A stretch of 64,000 nucleotides of DNA from Planctomycetota bacterium (GTDB lineage Bacteria > Planctomycetota > Planctomycetia > Pirellulales > Lacipirellulaceae): the NCBI GenBank assembly GCA_029259945.1, contig JAJDEF010000030.1, forward strand, positions 113,667-177,666, read 5' to 3'. Both the position numbers and the translations under genes were made by a program. This document shows, piece by piece, positions 52,259 through 62,298 of this stretch. The first letter of the stretch is position 1, and the number at the start of each line of letters is the position of its first letter. The notes under the pieces were generated by a model. The model was not told the DNA's origin and did not search any database. It worked only from the letters and a program-made list of their open reading frames with translations.

Positions 52259-53329
52259 AACCTTCTCGTGCTGAGCCCTTCCACATTTCGAAAACTCGTC
52301 AGCGGACAGCAAACCGGCCTCTTCGCCGGCGCTGCTCGTTGTTTGCTGCGCCTTGCCGAAATCCCCTACGGCTGGGCCATGCGGCTACGCAATGGTCGTT
52401 ACGACCGCGGACGGGCTGAGGTTCATCGCGTCGAAGTGCCCGTGATTAGCGTGGGCAACTTAACGTTGGGTGGCACCGGCAAAACCCCGCTGGTCGAATG
52501 GATTGCCCGCCACCAAAGGCAACAAGGCCTACGCGTGGCTCTAGTCAGCCGAGGCTATGCCGCGGCAGACGACGGCAAGAATGACGAAGCATTAGAACTT
52601 CAGTTGGCCCTGCCCGATGTACCCCACCTGCAAAACCGAGATCGAGTGGCAGCCGCCCGAGCGGTTGTCGAGCAGCACGACGCGCAGGTGATTATCCTCG
52701 ACGATGGTTTTCAGCATCGCCGTCTAGCGCGTGACCTCGACATCGTCTTGCTCGACGCGACCGAGCCGTTTGGCTACGAGCACGTTTTCCCACGCGGCAC
52801 ATTGCGCGAACCGTTGGCAGGCTTAAAACGTGCAGACGTCGTAATTCTAAGCCGTGCCGACATGCTCGACGAAGCTTCTCGCCACAAAGTGCAACAGCGA
52901 GTCCAACAATGGGCCCCCGAGGCCCTTTGGTGCGAAGTGGTGCATGGCCCTTCAAAGTTGATCAACGCAAACAGCGAATCGCAGCCACTCACTTCGCTCG
53001 CAGGCCAACGTGTGGCGGCATTCTGCGGCATCGGCAACCCAGCCGGCTTTCGCCATACCCTAAGCACCCTTGGCGGCGAGCTGTTCGTTTGGCAAGAATT
53101 CCCCGACCACTATCGCTATACGCCTGAAAACATTCAATCGCTCGCCAATTGGTCAGAAGGTGCCGACGTGGTACTCTGCACACGAAAAGACTTGGTCAAA
53201 CTCAGCACCGTGTCTTTCGGCAACACCCCACTCTGGGCACTAAGCATCGAACTGCAATTCCTGACAGGCGAAGAAGCGTTTGAGTCGCTACTGACCGGGT
53301 GCGAGGTGCCATGCTCGCGCTCGTCGTGA
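52253..53329 (+). CDS. lpxK: Tetraacyldisaccharide 4'-kinase
   Basis: About 358 residues. The P-loop [19 protein letters not shown] is near residue 70, followed by ALVSRGYAA, and the LpxK motif [20 protein letters not shown] is near 145. LpxK phosphorylates the 4' position of the lipid A disaccharide at the inner membrane, so the organism makes a lipid A-type outer membrane. GTG 52253 is the longest start, but it lies inside a repeat; GTG 52268 (then [13 protein letters not shown]) fits the family better. No other lpx gene is nearby. Confidence 0.93.
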   Translation: MANLLVLSPSTFRKLVSGQQTGLFAGAARCLLRLAEIPYGWAMRLRNGRYDRGRAEVHRVEVPVISVGNLTLGGTGKTPLVEWIARHQRQQGLRVALVSRGYAAADDGKNDEALELQLALPDVPHLQNRDRVAAARAVVEQHDAQVIILDDGFQHRRLARDLDIVLLDATEPFGYEHVFPRGTLREPLAGLKRADVVILSRADMLDEASRHKVQQRVQQWAPEALWCEVVHGPSKLINANSESQPLTSLAGQRVAAFCGIGNPAGFRHTLSTLGGELFVWQEFPDHYRYTPENIQSLANWSEGADVVLCTRKDLVKLSTVSFGNTPLWALSIELQFLTGEEAFESLLTGCEVPCSRSS

Positions 53330-53537
53330 GCATGCGAATCGGGTAGCCCCCAACCAAACCACCCCATAGCCCGGCCATTCTGGCCGAAAAACACTTCGTC
53401 TCACTGTTTCCTCCGCGCACTCTGCGCCCCCCGCGGTAAATCCACCCGGCCAAAAATATCGCTGGAATCCTACCCACCATTCCACGACAATAGCCCTTAC
53501 CCCCGTTCTTTGAAAATCTAAAACATGAATCCCCGCT

Positions 53538-53617
<80 letters not shown>

Positions 53618-53680
53618 CTCCGTTACAAAAAATTAGCGTAGATAAGGGAAGATAAGTGTTCTCTTGTTTACGGAAAGAAT

Positions 53681-53736
53681 TTTTAGCCACCGAGATCAAT
53701 GAGTCTCTGAGTTCTCGGTGAACTCTGTGGCTAAAA
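53681..53736. repeat. Hairpin with TTTTAGCCAC arms
   Basis: TTTTAGCCAC (53681) and GTGGCTAAAA (53727-53736) are perfect inverses, with CGAGA/TCTCG further in. The text between (ATCAATGAGTCTCTGAG...) is of the same word-like type as the element before lpxK. Confidence 0.6.
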
Positions 53737-53774
53737 TAGCGGCTCCCCTTTTTGTCAATCATGGCACCCCCTTT

Positions 53775-54017
53775 GGACAAAATAGGACAAAACCCCACCG
53801 ACTTTTGTCCGCGCAAAATCTTGCAAAGCCTAGCATTGAAACGTTTAAGAAAATAGCAGCGGACAAAACTCCCGAATATTGTCCGCGAAAACCTCAAACA
53901 GCCCATATCGTGCCAAAACTAGCACCCACCGAAGAGGCCAAACCTTGCAAAACCAGAGTGAATCGAAACAAACCCCCAAGAGTTTTGTCCATTTTGTCAC
54001 CAAGCACCATGACAAAA
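53775..54017. repeat. Cluster of GGACAAAA / TTTTGTCC words
   Basis: GGACAAAA or its inverse appears at 53775, 53785, 53803, 53861 and 53983. One-base variants lie at 53877 (ATTGTCC), 53992 (TTTTGTCA) and 54011 (GACAAAA). Eight such words in 243 bases is far above chance. Orientation and spacing vary, so this is not a simple tandem array. Confidence 0.75.
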
Positions 54018-54050
54018 TTCCCTGACCTCGACCTCTCCAACCCCGCACGC

Positions 54051-55442
54051 TCACATGTTCGTTAAATCGTCGTCACTCGTACCACCCAGCAATGTATCCA
54101 AAGCGGCGGCGACTGCGGTGGTGTGATCTGTCGGTGCACCGGTGGGCAGATAGACTCGGCAGACTAGTTGGCTTAGCGGGAGATGCTTGTAGAGTTCGTC
54201 ATCGGTGAGGGGGCGGATTTTCTGCGTTGCTTCGCGAAACAAAAAGTTTTGCCCGGCGGCTGCTGTTTTGGGATCGGGGCGGTCGATGTGATGCGGGAGA
54301 TCGACGATCATTGCGATCTCGCGATACTCCTCGGGCAGATTTTGGCGAATTGCAAATTCGGCCGTTTCGCTTTGACTAAACACATCAGTTGCCGAGGGCT
54401 CAACACGGGCTCGCTCGACAGCCATGCTCCATTCGACCTGGCGTTCTAAGAGTGCTTGCCAACGAGGAGCCAGCTCGCGTTTTTGCGGGTCGTTGCTTTC
54501 ATGCCAACGGGCCACATCCACCAATAACGACCACTCGGTAAAATGTTGGTAAGCATCCAAGTGTTCGAGCGGATTGCCTGGGAACAGTAGCCCTCGGCTA
54601 TCTTGGAACAACCCCTTGAGGGTCATGTCGATTGATCGGACGGTGCGATGAAAATAGACGGCCCGAAACAGTTCGCTACGCGCTTGCCGAAAACGAACCA
54701 GGGCATTCATCCCTCGTTCGTGAATCGTGAAGCCTCGTTCACTAAAAAAACTGTAGCGTAGCAGCCGGTCGAGATCGTATGAGCGAGTGCTATAGCCCGA
54801 CATATAGGCATCGCGAAGCACGAAGTCCATGTTGTCGACGGTGTACAATCCACAAAAGAGGCTCCGCAGCATCGTCAACCAACAGGGCGCATCGAACGTT
54901 TCTTCGCTGGTGGGTCGCGTGATGAGCCACGCAATCTGTGCGGGGTCGATCGTTTCGTCTGCCAAAAGTTGGCTATTCGGACAGCAACGAACCTTTCGTA
55001 ACAGCGGGCCAAGCTCTTCGCGAATAATGTGGGCACCAAGCTTCTCGTGGGTCAGGCCAAACTGTTTTAAGTAGTGCTCGTCAAAGAAATGACCAAACGG
55101 GCCATGCCCGACATCGTGGAGCAGTGCCGCCAGACGGGCTAGGCATTCGACGTAGCCTCGGCTGGGGACGTCAGTGCAAACTTCAGCCAAGCTGGAGTAG
55201 AGCGTTTCGATCGCTCGGCTAGCCATGTGCATCGAACCCACCACGTGTTGAAAGCGGGTGTGCTCTGCCGAGGGATAGACCCACCAAGCGGTTTGCAGTT
55301 GATGAATCTGACGCAGCCGCTGTAGCCAAGGATGGTCGAGCAGGGCGCGTTCCGAAGTTTCGCCCTCATCGACCTTCGAGATGAAGGGGATATAGCCATG
55401 AACAGGGTCATGGCACAGACTTTCACGCTGTAGATCCGTCAT
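54051..55442 (-). CDS. HD-domain phosphohydrolase, COG1078 type
   Basis: About 463 residues. It starts HDPVHGYIPF, and the metal site is formed by RFQHVVGSMHMA and LLHDVGHGPFGHFFDEHYL near residues 100 and 115 (H...HD), with NMDFVLRDAYMSG further on. This layout is that of COG1078 proteins related to dGTPases and SAMHD1. Activity on dNTPs or (p)ppGpp-like nucleotides is possible but unproven. It is cytoplasmic with no membrane segment. The stop lies in the GACAAAA-rich gap. Confidence 0.9.
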   Translation of the reverse strand: MTDLQRESLCHDPVHGYIPFISKVDEGETSERALLDHPWLQRLRQIHQLQTAWWVYPSAEHTRFQHVVGSMHMASRAIETLYSSLAEVCTDVPSRGYVECLARLAALLHDVGHGPFGHFFDEHYLKQFGLTHEKLGAHIIREELGPLLRKVRCCPNSQLLADETIDPAQIAWLITRPTSEETFDAPCWLTMLRSLFCGLYTVDNMDFVLRDAYMSGYSTRSYDLDRLLRYSFFSERGFTIHERGMNALVRFRQARSELFRAVYFHRTVRSIDMTLKGLFQDSRGLLFPGNPLEHLDAYQHFTEWSLLVDVARWHESNDPQKRELAPRWQALLERQVEWSMAVERARVEPSATDVFSQSETAEFAIRQNLPEEYREIAMIVDLPHHIDRPDPKTAAAGQNFLFREATQKIRPLTDDELYKHLPLSQLVCRVYLPTGAPTDHTTAVAAALDTLLGGTSDDDLTNM

Positions 55443-55508
55443 GCCCTTATTGTCACGGCCCTACCGGGCCCAGGCAATGGGATATTTGCGATCTGCATGT
55501 TGCAAAAT

Positions 55509-55739
55509 CTATTCTTCGCGAGGCTCGTCAAGCGTACGGATGGCCAACGCCACGACTAATGCCACGACGCTAACAAGCCAAACGACGCCTGTGGCCGTAT
55601 TGACAGAAGACAAGACCGTGGCGGTCGTTGCGTCACCCATGGCGCCCAACAATCCGCCGATCCATACCAGCGAGGCTTGCAAAACTGGCAGGCCAAGCAC
55701 CAGGACTAATAGCAGCTTCACCACGGTACGAGAACTCAT
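55509..55739 (-). CDS. Small two-helix membrane protein, hypothetical
   Basis: About 76 residues from ATG 55739 (an open reading to 55811 is less likely). Two hydrophobic segments are plain (VVKLLLVLVLGLPVLQASLVW and VVWLVSVVALVVALAI) with a short polar loop and an acidic end DEPREE. No family is recognised. It lies upstream of the HD-domain gene on the same strand, 66 bases away, so the two may share a transcript. Confidence 0.55.
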   Translation of the reverse strand: MSSRTVVKLLLVLVLGLPVLQASLVWIGGLLGAMGDATTATVLSSVNTATGVVWLVSVVALVVALAIRTLDEPREE

Positions 55740-55996
55740 GAGAGACAGCCTGGGGTTAGAATCGAGAAGCATCGCAAACCGCGCAGTCGCTCCATCCAGC
55801 AAAGTCGCCACATTCTCAGGCGATGCCCAACGGTTGTCAAGAGTCTGCGAAAAGGCAGGTTTTTACCGCAACACCACGTACCTGTTCTCAGACATGACGA
55901 TCTTGCTAGGCAACAATTGACTCTCACTCTCTACACGACACAATTGCACTAGCAGTCTGCCGACTGCCGCCAACCTCGACTCTCTGAGAGCCAACC

Positions 55997-58375
55997 TTGA
56001 TTAGGGTACCCCGCTACACCTCCTGTTTTCGATACTTAGCCACGGTATGGCTTCTCGTGCTGTTGTCGGGTGCGCCGGCAATTGCCCAAAAGGTTCTGCT
56101 CAGAGATGGGCGAATCTTGCAAGGCAAGGTCATGCCGATCACCGGGGTCGCCGATAGCCCCATTGCCGTCGAAGGCCCTGAGGACGACGCCAAAAGCACC
56201 CCGATCCTAGTGATCGACGACCATCTTCGTCGCACCTTCATTTCAAAACGGCAGTTGCTAGAGATTCTCGATCATGCACCTGAGCCAATGGTTCGCATCA
56301 AACCGTGGCAAAGCGTCGCCCGTGCTGGCGGTGAGGTCACAAGCGTAGGGCCAAGCCTAGGTGTGACGCCGTTCGACGAGCATGGTCGGCGAATCTATCG
56401 GATGCAAACCTCACGCGGTCCCGTGGCCGTGGTACAAGGCATCACCGAATTGACTCCCCGTTATGCAAAAGTCGAAGGGCTACTCGGCCCGAAGAAGTCG
56501 ATCGTTTGGGACATGCGATTGGCCACCAGCTCGATCCCTCGCAAAACGCTTTCTCATATCCTTTCGACCGCCATCTCGAAAGAGAATCCCAACGATTGGT
56601 TGCAGATTGTTCGGTTTTATCTACAAGCAGAGCGTTTTCAAGACGCTCGCCGTGAACTCGAGGCGATTGTTGCCCGCTATCCAGAAATGCAAGAACTCGA
56701 AGCCGAAGCCCGGCAGCTTCGCCAGATGGGCGCGCGGCGTATCCTGCGAGAAATTCAGTTGCGCCGAACTGCGGGGCAACACCAGCTTGTTCGTGCCTTG
56801 CTTAACAACTTTCCGGTCGAAGAAGTCGCCGGTGAAACATTACAACAAGTGCGAGAAGTTCTTACTAGCTACGAAGCCGATGACAATCGCCTTGCGCTCG
56901 TCCGCCAACAGCTCACCGACATCGTGGCTAAGATCGCCGACCCTGACCACCGTCGACTCGCAGAAACCATTGCCAAGGAAATCACCACACAGCTGAGCGA
57001 CAACAATTTCGACCGCCTGGCTCCTTTCGCCCAACTTGCCGACGACCGCTCGCTGAGTCCAGAGCAACGGGCCGCTCTGGCAATCACGGGCTGGCTCTTA
57101 GGAGCCAGTGACGCCAGTCAAGAGCTTCCGGTGGCGGTCTCACTCGTCACCGTACGCGAGGCTGTCCGGAAGTACCTCAACGAATCGATTGCCTTTAAAC
57201 GCACGAGGTTACTTAACTCCGTACGAAGTATGGAAGGGGCCACGGTCGATCGCATCGCGAAGCTGATTGCCCACATGGCCCCGCCCTGGAAAGTGCCCGA
57301 AGATGCTGCGTTGGGATACGATAGCTATATGCTCGTTGCACCGGGCCAAACCGAGAATGGTGACTTCTCCTACCTCATCCAACTTCCACCCGAGTATGAC
57401 CCCTATCGCCGTTACCCTACGATTATCGCTCTCAATGGCGCGTATAACTCGCCCGAGCAAGAGTTGAATTTCTGGGCGGGCGTGCCCCATCGCGATGCTG
57501 AAGGAAAAATAGTAGGGCCCCGGCGTGGGCAAGCAATGCGACATGGCTACATTACCCTGGCCATCGATTGGCATAAGACTCAGCAATATCAATACGAGTA
57601 CTCCTTGCGAGAGCATGAAGCTGTGCTGACGGCGCTGCGCGACGCGACGCGGCGATTTAGCATCGATACCGATCGCGTCTATCTGACTGGGCATGGGATT
57701 GGCGGTGATGCTTGCTGGGACTTAGCTCAATCACATCCTGACATGTGGGCAGGAGTAATTCCGTTTGTCGCGCGCGGAAGAAAGTACGTACCCCACTACT
57801 GGGAAAACGCGGAGTATGTGCCCCTTTATTTTGTTGCTGGCGAGTTGGATGGGAAAAAAATGGCCGAGAATGCCGCCGTTTTTGACAAATATCTACTCAA
57901 ACGCTTCGATACGACGATCGTCGAATTTTTGGGCCGTGGGCAAGAGCCGTTCCACGACGAAGTACTCAACCTCTTTGATTGGATGCCGCGTCATACGCGA
58001 AGCGGAGCGCCAAAGAATTTCAAATGCAACACGATGCGTTCTTGGGATAACTTTTTCTGGTGGATCGAAGGCCACGAGTTTCCGGCAGCGGTTCATCCGG
58101 CCAATTGGCAGAAGCGTGGTGCGCGACCGACGTTAGTCGAAGGTCGGGTGCTGAAACCCAACCATCTTTCGGCAAGAACCGCCAGCAAGCGAACGACGCT
58201 TTGGTTCAGCCCCGATTTGGTGGATTTCTCGAAGCCTATACGGGTTTCATACAACGGCAAAAAGCTGTCTGCCGCCAGCAAAGCAATCCGCCCAGACATC
58301 AAGGTACTGCTAGAAGACGTTCGTACCCGCGCCGAACGTCTGCGTCCCTTCTGGGCGAAGCTAGAAATCCCGTAA
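55997..58375 (+). CDS. Secreted alpha/beta-hydrolase-like protein lacking the nucleophile Ser
   Basis: About 792 residues from a TTG (no ATG is near). A signal peptide (YLATVWLLVLLSGAPAIAQ) is followed by KVLLRDGRILQGKV and a helical middle with TPR-like spacing (about 180-330). The last 320 residues are an alpha/beta-hydrolase of the feruloyl-esterase/PHB-depolymerase type: FSYLIQLPPEYDPYRRYP, TIIALNGAY and DTDRVYLTGHGIGGDACWDL. The nucleophile elbow, normally G-H-S-x-G-G, reads G-H-G-I-G-G, so the catalytic Ser is Gly. It may bind rather than cleave its ligand. The stop codon abuts the stop of the TPR gene on the other strand. Confidence 0.82.
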   Translation: MIRVPRYTSCFRYLATVWLLVLLSGAPAIAQKVLLRDGRILQGKVMPITGVADSPIAVEGPEDDAKSTPILVIDDHLRRTFISKRQLLEILDHAPEPMVRIKPWQSVARAGGEVTSVGPSLGVTPFDEHGRRIYRMQTSRGPVAVVQGITELTPRYAKVEGLLGPKKSIVWDMRLATSSIPRKTLSHILSTAISKENPNDWLQIVRFYLQAERFQDARRELEAIVARYPEMQELEAEARQLRQMGARRILREIQLRRTAGQHQLVRALLNNFPVEEVAGETLQQVREVLTSYEADDNRLALVRQQLTDIVAKIADPDHRRLAETIAKEITTQLSDNNFDRLAPFAQLADDRSLSPEQRAALAITGWLLGASDASQELPVAVSLVTVREAVRKYLNESIAFKRTRLLNSVRSMEGATVDRIAKLIAHMAPPWKVPEDAALGYDSYMLVAPGQTENGDFSYLIQLPPEYDPYRRYPTIIALNGAYNSPEQELNFWAGVPHRDAEGKIVGPRRGQAMRHGYITLAIDWHKTQQYQYEYSLREHEAVLTALRDATRRFSIDTDRVYLTGHGIGGDACWDLAQSHPDMWAGVIPFVARGRKYVPHYWENAEYVPLYFVAGELDGKKMAENAAVFDKYLLKRFDTTIVEFLGRGQEPFHDEVLNLFDWMPRHTRSGAPKNFKCNTMRSWDNFFWWIEGHEFPAAVHPANWQKRGARPTLVEGRVLKPNHLSARTASKRTTLWFSPDLVDFSKPIRVSYNGKKLSAASKAIRPDIKVLLEDVRTRAERLRPFWAKLEIP

Positions 58376-59221
58376 TCATTGGGAAACTACTCTACAGCGC
58401 TCTAGTAATGAAATCGCAAGCTCTCGGTCGGCGGCTAGATACGAATTTTCTGTTCCAGGACGTAACCTCGTGTTGATCTCGTCCAGTGCCGCTTGGGCGT
58501 CACGTTGTGCTGCCGCATGTTTGTCCTGGGCTAAGTAGAGCTTTGCTCGGAGAAGTAACCAAGAGCTTTTCCATCTGGCCCGTGCCAAGCCTGCCTCGAT
58601 GGGCTTGGCTGCCGTTTCGATGTCCCCGCACTTCACCAGCATCTCGAGCCAAGCACGTCGCAGCACGACGCTGGGGTTTTGGGAGATGGCCACCTCAAGG
58701 GATCGACGTGCCTGGCCGAATTTCTCTAATCGTTCAAGCGACTTCGCCTCGCCCAAAAACCAGTCGACCTCGGGGCGGGTCGAGGCGAGAGCATGTTGCC
58801 ATGCGACAACCGCCGCTTCCCATGCCACACGTCGCTCATAGATACGTGCCTTGATTGCGTAGAAGGGCCCAGCTTGCTCGACATTTGCAGCGGCACGAAT
58901 CCCGCGATCTGCAGTCGTTATCGCCGAATCAAAATCTTGCTGTGAAAAATAAGCATGGGCCAAGCCGTAGAGTGCCGATGGGTAGTCGGCTTGCAACTTT
59001 AATGCTGCCTGATAATCGGCAATCGCCGATAAATCTTCGCCCAGGGCCCGAAATTCGTCGCCACGGCGAACTAGCAGCGTGGGAGTTGGATTGCCCTCGG
59101 CAATGCGGTGGCTCAAGGTATGAACGACTTTTGACGGGCTAGGATGAGCCCTGCCAATTGCTGGAGACCCTAGCAGCGCAAACAGTAGCCACACCGTTAT
59201 TCTGATTCGTTGCTTGGCCAT
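58376..59221 (-). CDS. Secreted TPR protein
   Basis: About 281 residues. A signal peptide (VWLLFALLGSPAIGRAHP) precedes four to six TPR-type helical pairs (AIADYQAALKLQADYPSALY, ALYGLAHAYFSQQDFDSAIT and RRSLEVAISQNPSVVLRRAW are the clearest). It ends with an Asp/Arg-rich helix. TPRs serve protein contacts. It overlaps the end of the phosphatase gene upstream by about 25 bases, so the two are co-transcribed. ATG 59221 is preferred; a GTG at 59236 is also open. Confidence 0.8.
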   Translation of the reverse strand: MAKQRIRITVWLLFALLGSPAIGRAHPSPSKVVHTLSHRIAEGNPTPTLLVRRGDEFRALGEDLSAIADYQAALKLQADYPSALYGLAHAYFSQQDFDSAITTADRGIRAAANVEQAGPFYAIKARIYERRVAWEAAVVAWQHALASTRPEVDWFLGEAKSLERLEKFGQARRSLEVAISQNPSVVLRRAWLEMLVKCGDIETAAKPIEAGLARARWKSSWLLLRAKLYLAQDKHAAAQRDAQAALDEINTRLRPGTENSYLAADRELAISLLERCRVVSQ

Positions 59222-60708
59222 GGGGCTGGTTGCCACGGTTTTGTTACACGTTTAGCACAGACTTTTCCACGTTTGACGATACTAAATAGGTCGCGTTGCA
59301 CGTTGTTTTTATTGATCATCGTCCCGGTGAGCGTATCGCCATCAAGGTCGAGGATTACCGAACCATATTCGAGGATGATCTCTCGCATGAGAGGCATCGT
59401 CCCAATGCGTCGAATCGCCCCTCCCCCATGGCCACTGACAATTGCCACGGTCCCTTCGTGCGGGTTTCGTCCGGCACTTTTTCGGTAGGCCCCATCGCCC
59501 GTGGGATGGCCATCGCCATCATCCAAAATCACCCCATCTGCGGTGGTGGGGGTCGCATACGCTCCGTCAATCAACATGCTGCGTTCGTAAATATGCGAAT
59601 GGCCAGACAGTACGATGTCGACGCCTGCTGCTTCGAGGATGGGCATAAAATGGCTGCGCATTTCAACCAATTGACCTTCACGATCGCTATCGTGCGAACC
59701 TTTGGTGTAGGGTGGATGATGCCAGAAAGCGACCAACCAATCGCCCTGTGCTTCCTCAAGATCTGCGATCAGCCATTTTGCCATGGCACCGTCAGGCGAG
59801 CGATCGAGGTCGTGGGAATCTAAACAAATAAAATGCACATCAGCGATATCGAACGAATAGTACGCCTCGGTGCCCGATGGCAAACCGCCGGCTTCTCCAG
59901 CGGTAGGTACCACGTAGGCATCATAGTACGGCCCAAAGCCAGAAAATCCGCGTGAGGTATGTCCTTCATGATTCCCCATCGTCGGCCAGCAAACGGTGTT
60001 TCGCAGCGTCGGTTGATACACGGCAAAGAAATTGCGCTGAAATTCGCTGTCGGCGCCATCCCCGTAGGCCATGTCTCCGACATGAAGATAAAGATCGATA
60101 TCACGCTTGGTTTCTTGAGTGAACTCCTGCATTGCAAGATAGACATCGCGTTGTTCGCGACCGCCGGTTCCCGAGTCACCCACCACCCAAATTCGCATCT
60201 TTGCGTCGCTACCAACAGGAGGTGAAGTTACAAAGTAGTGCTGCTGATCGCCCCCAGCCAGTCGGCGATTTCCATCGTAGACAGCATAGTAGTAGCGAGT
60301 TTCGGGCTTCAAACCTGTGAGAAGTGCTTCGTACTGAAAGGTATTGGAAACGGTGGAAGGATTAACACTGCGAGGCTCTCGACTCGAAGCATGGGATGCG
60401 GTTTCTTTATAGAGGAGCGGCACTTTGCCGGCGGTCTTTACATCGGCGGAAACACGCAGCGAAATCGCTTCGCTCGAAATGGTTCGATTTAACTCGTTCG
60501 GCGAACTACCAATTCGCACGCGAGGGTCGGACGCGCCTTCGGTACGCCAGACCACCACGATGGATTGGGGCGTCGATAACTGGAGATAGGGCCCTCGAGA
60601 AAGCTCTGCCCCTGTGGCGCCGTTGGTGAAGAAATCGACGTGAAAAGCAGCCAGCCCAACCAAGAGTGATGCATACCCCCAGATTCCTGCCTTGCGAGCG
60701 GTCCACAT
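59197..60708 (-). CDS. Purple-acid-phosphatase-type metallophosphoesterase, secreted
   Basis: About 503 residues. ATG 60708 has GGAG 8 bases upstream. A signal helix (YASLLVGLAAFHV) and a fibronectin-like N-terminal domain (about 35-165: RGPYLQLSTPQSIVVVWRTE) are followed by the catalytic domain with VVGDSGTGG, VGDMAYGDG, MGNHEGH, VAFWHHPPY and VLSGHSHIYER, the five metal-ligand blocks of the purple acid phosphatases. It should hydrolyse phosphate esters outside the cytoplasm. The next gene on the strand is a TPR protein overlapping its end. The divergent purB starts 150 bases away. Confidence 0.92.
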   Translation of the reverse strand: MWTARKAGIWGYASLLVGLAAFHVDFFTNGATGAELSRGPYLQLSTPQSIVVVWRTEGASDPRVRIGSSPNELNRTISSEAISLRVSADVKTAGKVPLLYKETASHASSREPRSVNPSTVSNTFQYEALLTGLKPETRYYYAVYDGNRRLAGGDQQHYFVTSPPVGSDAKMRIWVVGDSGTGGREQRDVYLAMQEFTQETKRDIDLYLHVGDMAYGDGADSEFQRNFFAVYQPTLRNTVCWPTMGNHEGHTSRGFSGFGPYYDAYVVPTAGEAGGLPSGTEAYYSFDIADVHFICLDSHDLDRSPDGAMAKWLIADLEEAQGDWLVAFWHHPPYTKGSHDSDREGQLVEMRSHFMPILEAAGVDIVLSGHSHIYERSMLIDGAYATPTTADGVILDDGDGHPTGDGAYRKSAGRNPHEGTVAIVSGHGGGAIRRIGTMPLMREIILEYGSVILDLDGDTLTGTMINKNNVQRDLFSIVKRGKVCAKRVTKPWQPAPWPSNESE

Positions 60709-60858
60709 AAAAATTCTCCAGTCGAGTTGGGCTGTTACTTGGCGGTGGGAAGTGTTGGTGCCTAACATCCTAGGGCTATCACCGCTATAATGGAGGGTCG
60801 TGCGCCGTATTCCGTCGACCGTCCCAGCGTAAGAGCTCCTATCACAGTTCGCAACCCT

Positions 60859-62286
60859 ATGACACATGACCACTACGAAAATCCGCTGATTAGCCGCTAT
60901 GCTTCAAAAGAAATGAGCCAGCTTTTCAGTCCGCAGCACAAACACAGCACCTGGCGACGGCTCTGGGTGGCCTTGGCTGAAGCGGAGATGGAACTTGGGC
61001 TCTCAGTCAGCCCCGAACAGGTGGCTCAGCTCAAAGCGCATGTCGAGTCGATCGATTTCGAAGCGGCTGCCCAGTACGAAAAACAACTTCGACACGACGT
61101 GATGGCTCATGTTCATGCCTACGGCGACCAATGCCCCGACGCACGCGCGATTATCCATCTGGGGGCCACGAGTTGCTTTGTCACGGATAATACCGACCTG
61201 ATTTTGCTGCGTGAATCGCTAGAACTGGTATGCACAAAAATCGCCAGTGTGATCGATTCGCTGGGTAATTTCGCGGCTCAGCATAAAGACTTGCCGACAC
61301 TCGGTTTTACCCACCTGCAGCCGGCTCAACCAACCACGGTGGGGCGTCGTGCTTGTCTTTGGGCCTACGATCTTGCTCTAGATTTAGCGGAACTCGAACA
61401 TCGGCTCACGACGTTACGTGCCCGTAGTACCAAAGGCACGACCGGCACCCAGGCCAGTTTCCTCGAATTGTTTGAGGGCGACCATGCAAAAGTTCGCCAG
61501 CTTGAACAGTTGGTTGCCGAGAAGATGGGTTTTTCGTCGACCTACGTCGTGACGGGCCAAACCTATTCGCGAAAGATCGATAGCCAAGTGCTCGACGCGT
61601 TGTCTGGCGTTGCCACTTCGGCGCATAAGGCGGCCAGCGACCTGCGCATTTTGGCGCATCGTAAAGAACTAGAAGAGCCTTTTGAGAAGAGTCAAATTGG
61701 CTCGTCGGCGATGGCCTACAAACGCAATCCAATGCGGTCTGAACGCATTTGCGGACTTGCCCGATTTGTGATGAGCCTACAATCGAGCGCTTCTGCCACG
61801 GCTGCTACCCAATGGATGGAACGCACGCTCGACGATAGTTCCAACCGTCGGTTAACTATCCCGCAAGCCTTTTTGGCCATCGATGCAGTACTGATTCTTT
61901 ATCGGAACGTCGCCAGCGGCTTGGTTGTGTATCCCGAAGTCATTGCGAGAAATCTTCGCGAGGAACTCCCCTTCATGGCCACCGAGAATATTCTCATGGC
62001 TGCGGTCTCTGAGGGTGGCGATCGGCAAGATTTGCACGAGCGTATCCGTCAGCATAGCCAGGCTGCCGGTGCAGAAGTCAAACAGCATGGTCGGCCGAAT
62101 GATTTGCTAGATCGGCTGGCAAAAGACAAAGCCTTTGCCGGAGTCAATCTCGAAGCAGAAGTCGACGCGTCGAAGCTCACCGGCCGTAGCGTTGAACAAG
62201 TCGACGAATTTCTAGCTGAGGTTGTCGAGCCTATTCGCAAACGGTATGCAGATCGTGAGACCGGCGAAACCGAGTTGCGGGTTTAG
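60859..62286 (+). CDS. purB: Adenylosuccinate lyase
   Basis: About 475 residues. ATG 60859 is chosen ([16 protein letters not shown]); a reading from 60790 has no support. Fumarase/aspartase superfamily blocks are present: [16 protein letters not shown] near 95, [16 protein letters not shown] near 155, [14 protein letters not shown], and the signature [19 protein letters not shown] near 287. PurB cleaves SAICAR and adenylosuccinate in purine synthesis, in the cytoplasm. Length is normal. Confidence 0.97.
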   Translation: MTHDHYENPLISRYASKEMSQLFSPQHKHSTWRRLWVALAEAEMELGLSVSPEQVAQLKAHVESIDFEAAAQYEKQLRHDVMAHVHAYGDQCPDARAIIHLGATSCFVTDNTDLILLRESLELVCTKIASVIDSLGNFAAQHKDLPTLGFTHLQPAQPTTVGRRACLWAYDLALDLAELEHRLTTLRARSTKGTTGTQASFLELFEGDHAKVRQLEQLVAEKMGFSSTYVVTGQTYSRKIDSQVLDALSGVATSAHKAASDLRILAHRKELEEPFEKSQIGSSAMAYKRNPMRSERICGLARFVMSLQSSASATAATQWMERTLDDSSNRRLTIPQAFLAIDAVLILYRNVASGLVVYPEVIARNLREELPFMATENILMAAVSEGGDRQDLHERIRQHSQAAGAEVKQHGRPNDLLDRLAKDKAFAGVNLEAEVDASKLTGRSVEQVDEFLAEVVEPIRKRYADRETGETELRV

Positions 62287-62298
62287 GGCCGAGTTCGC

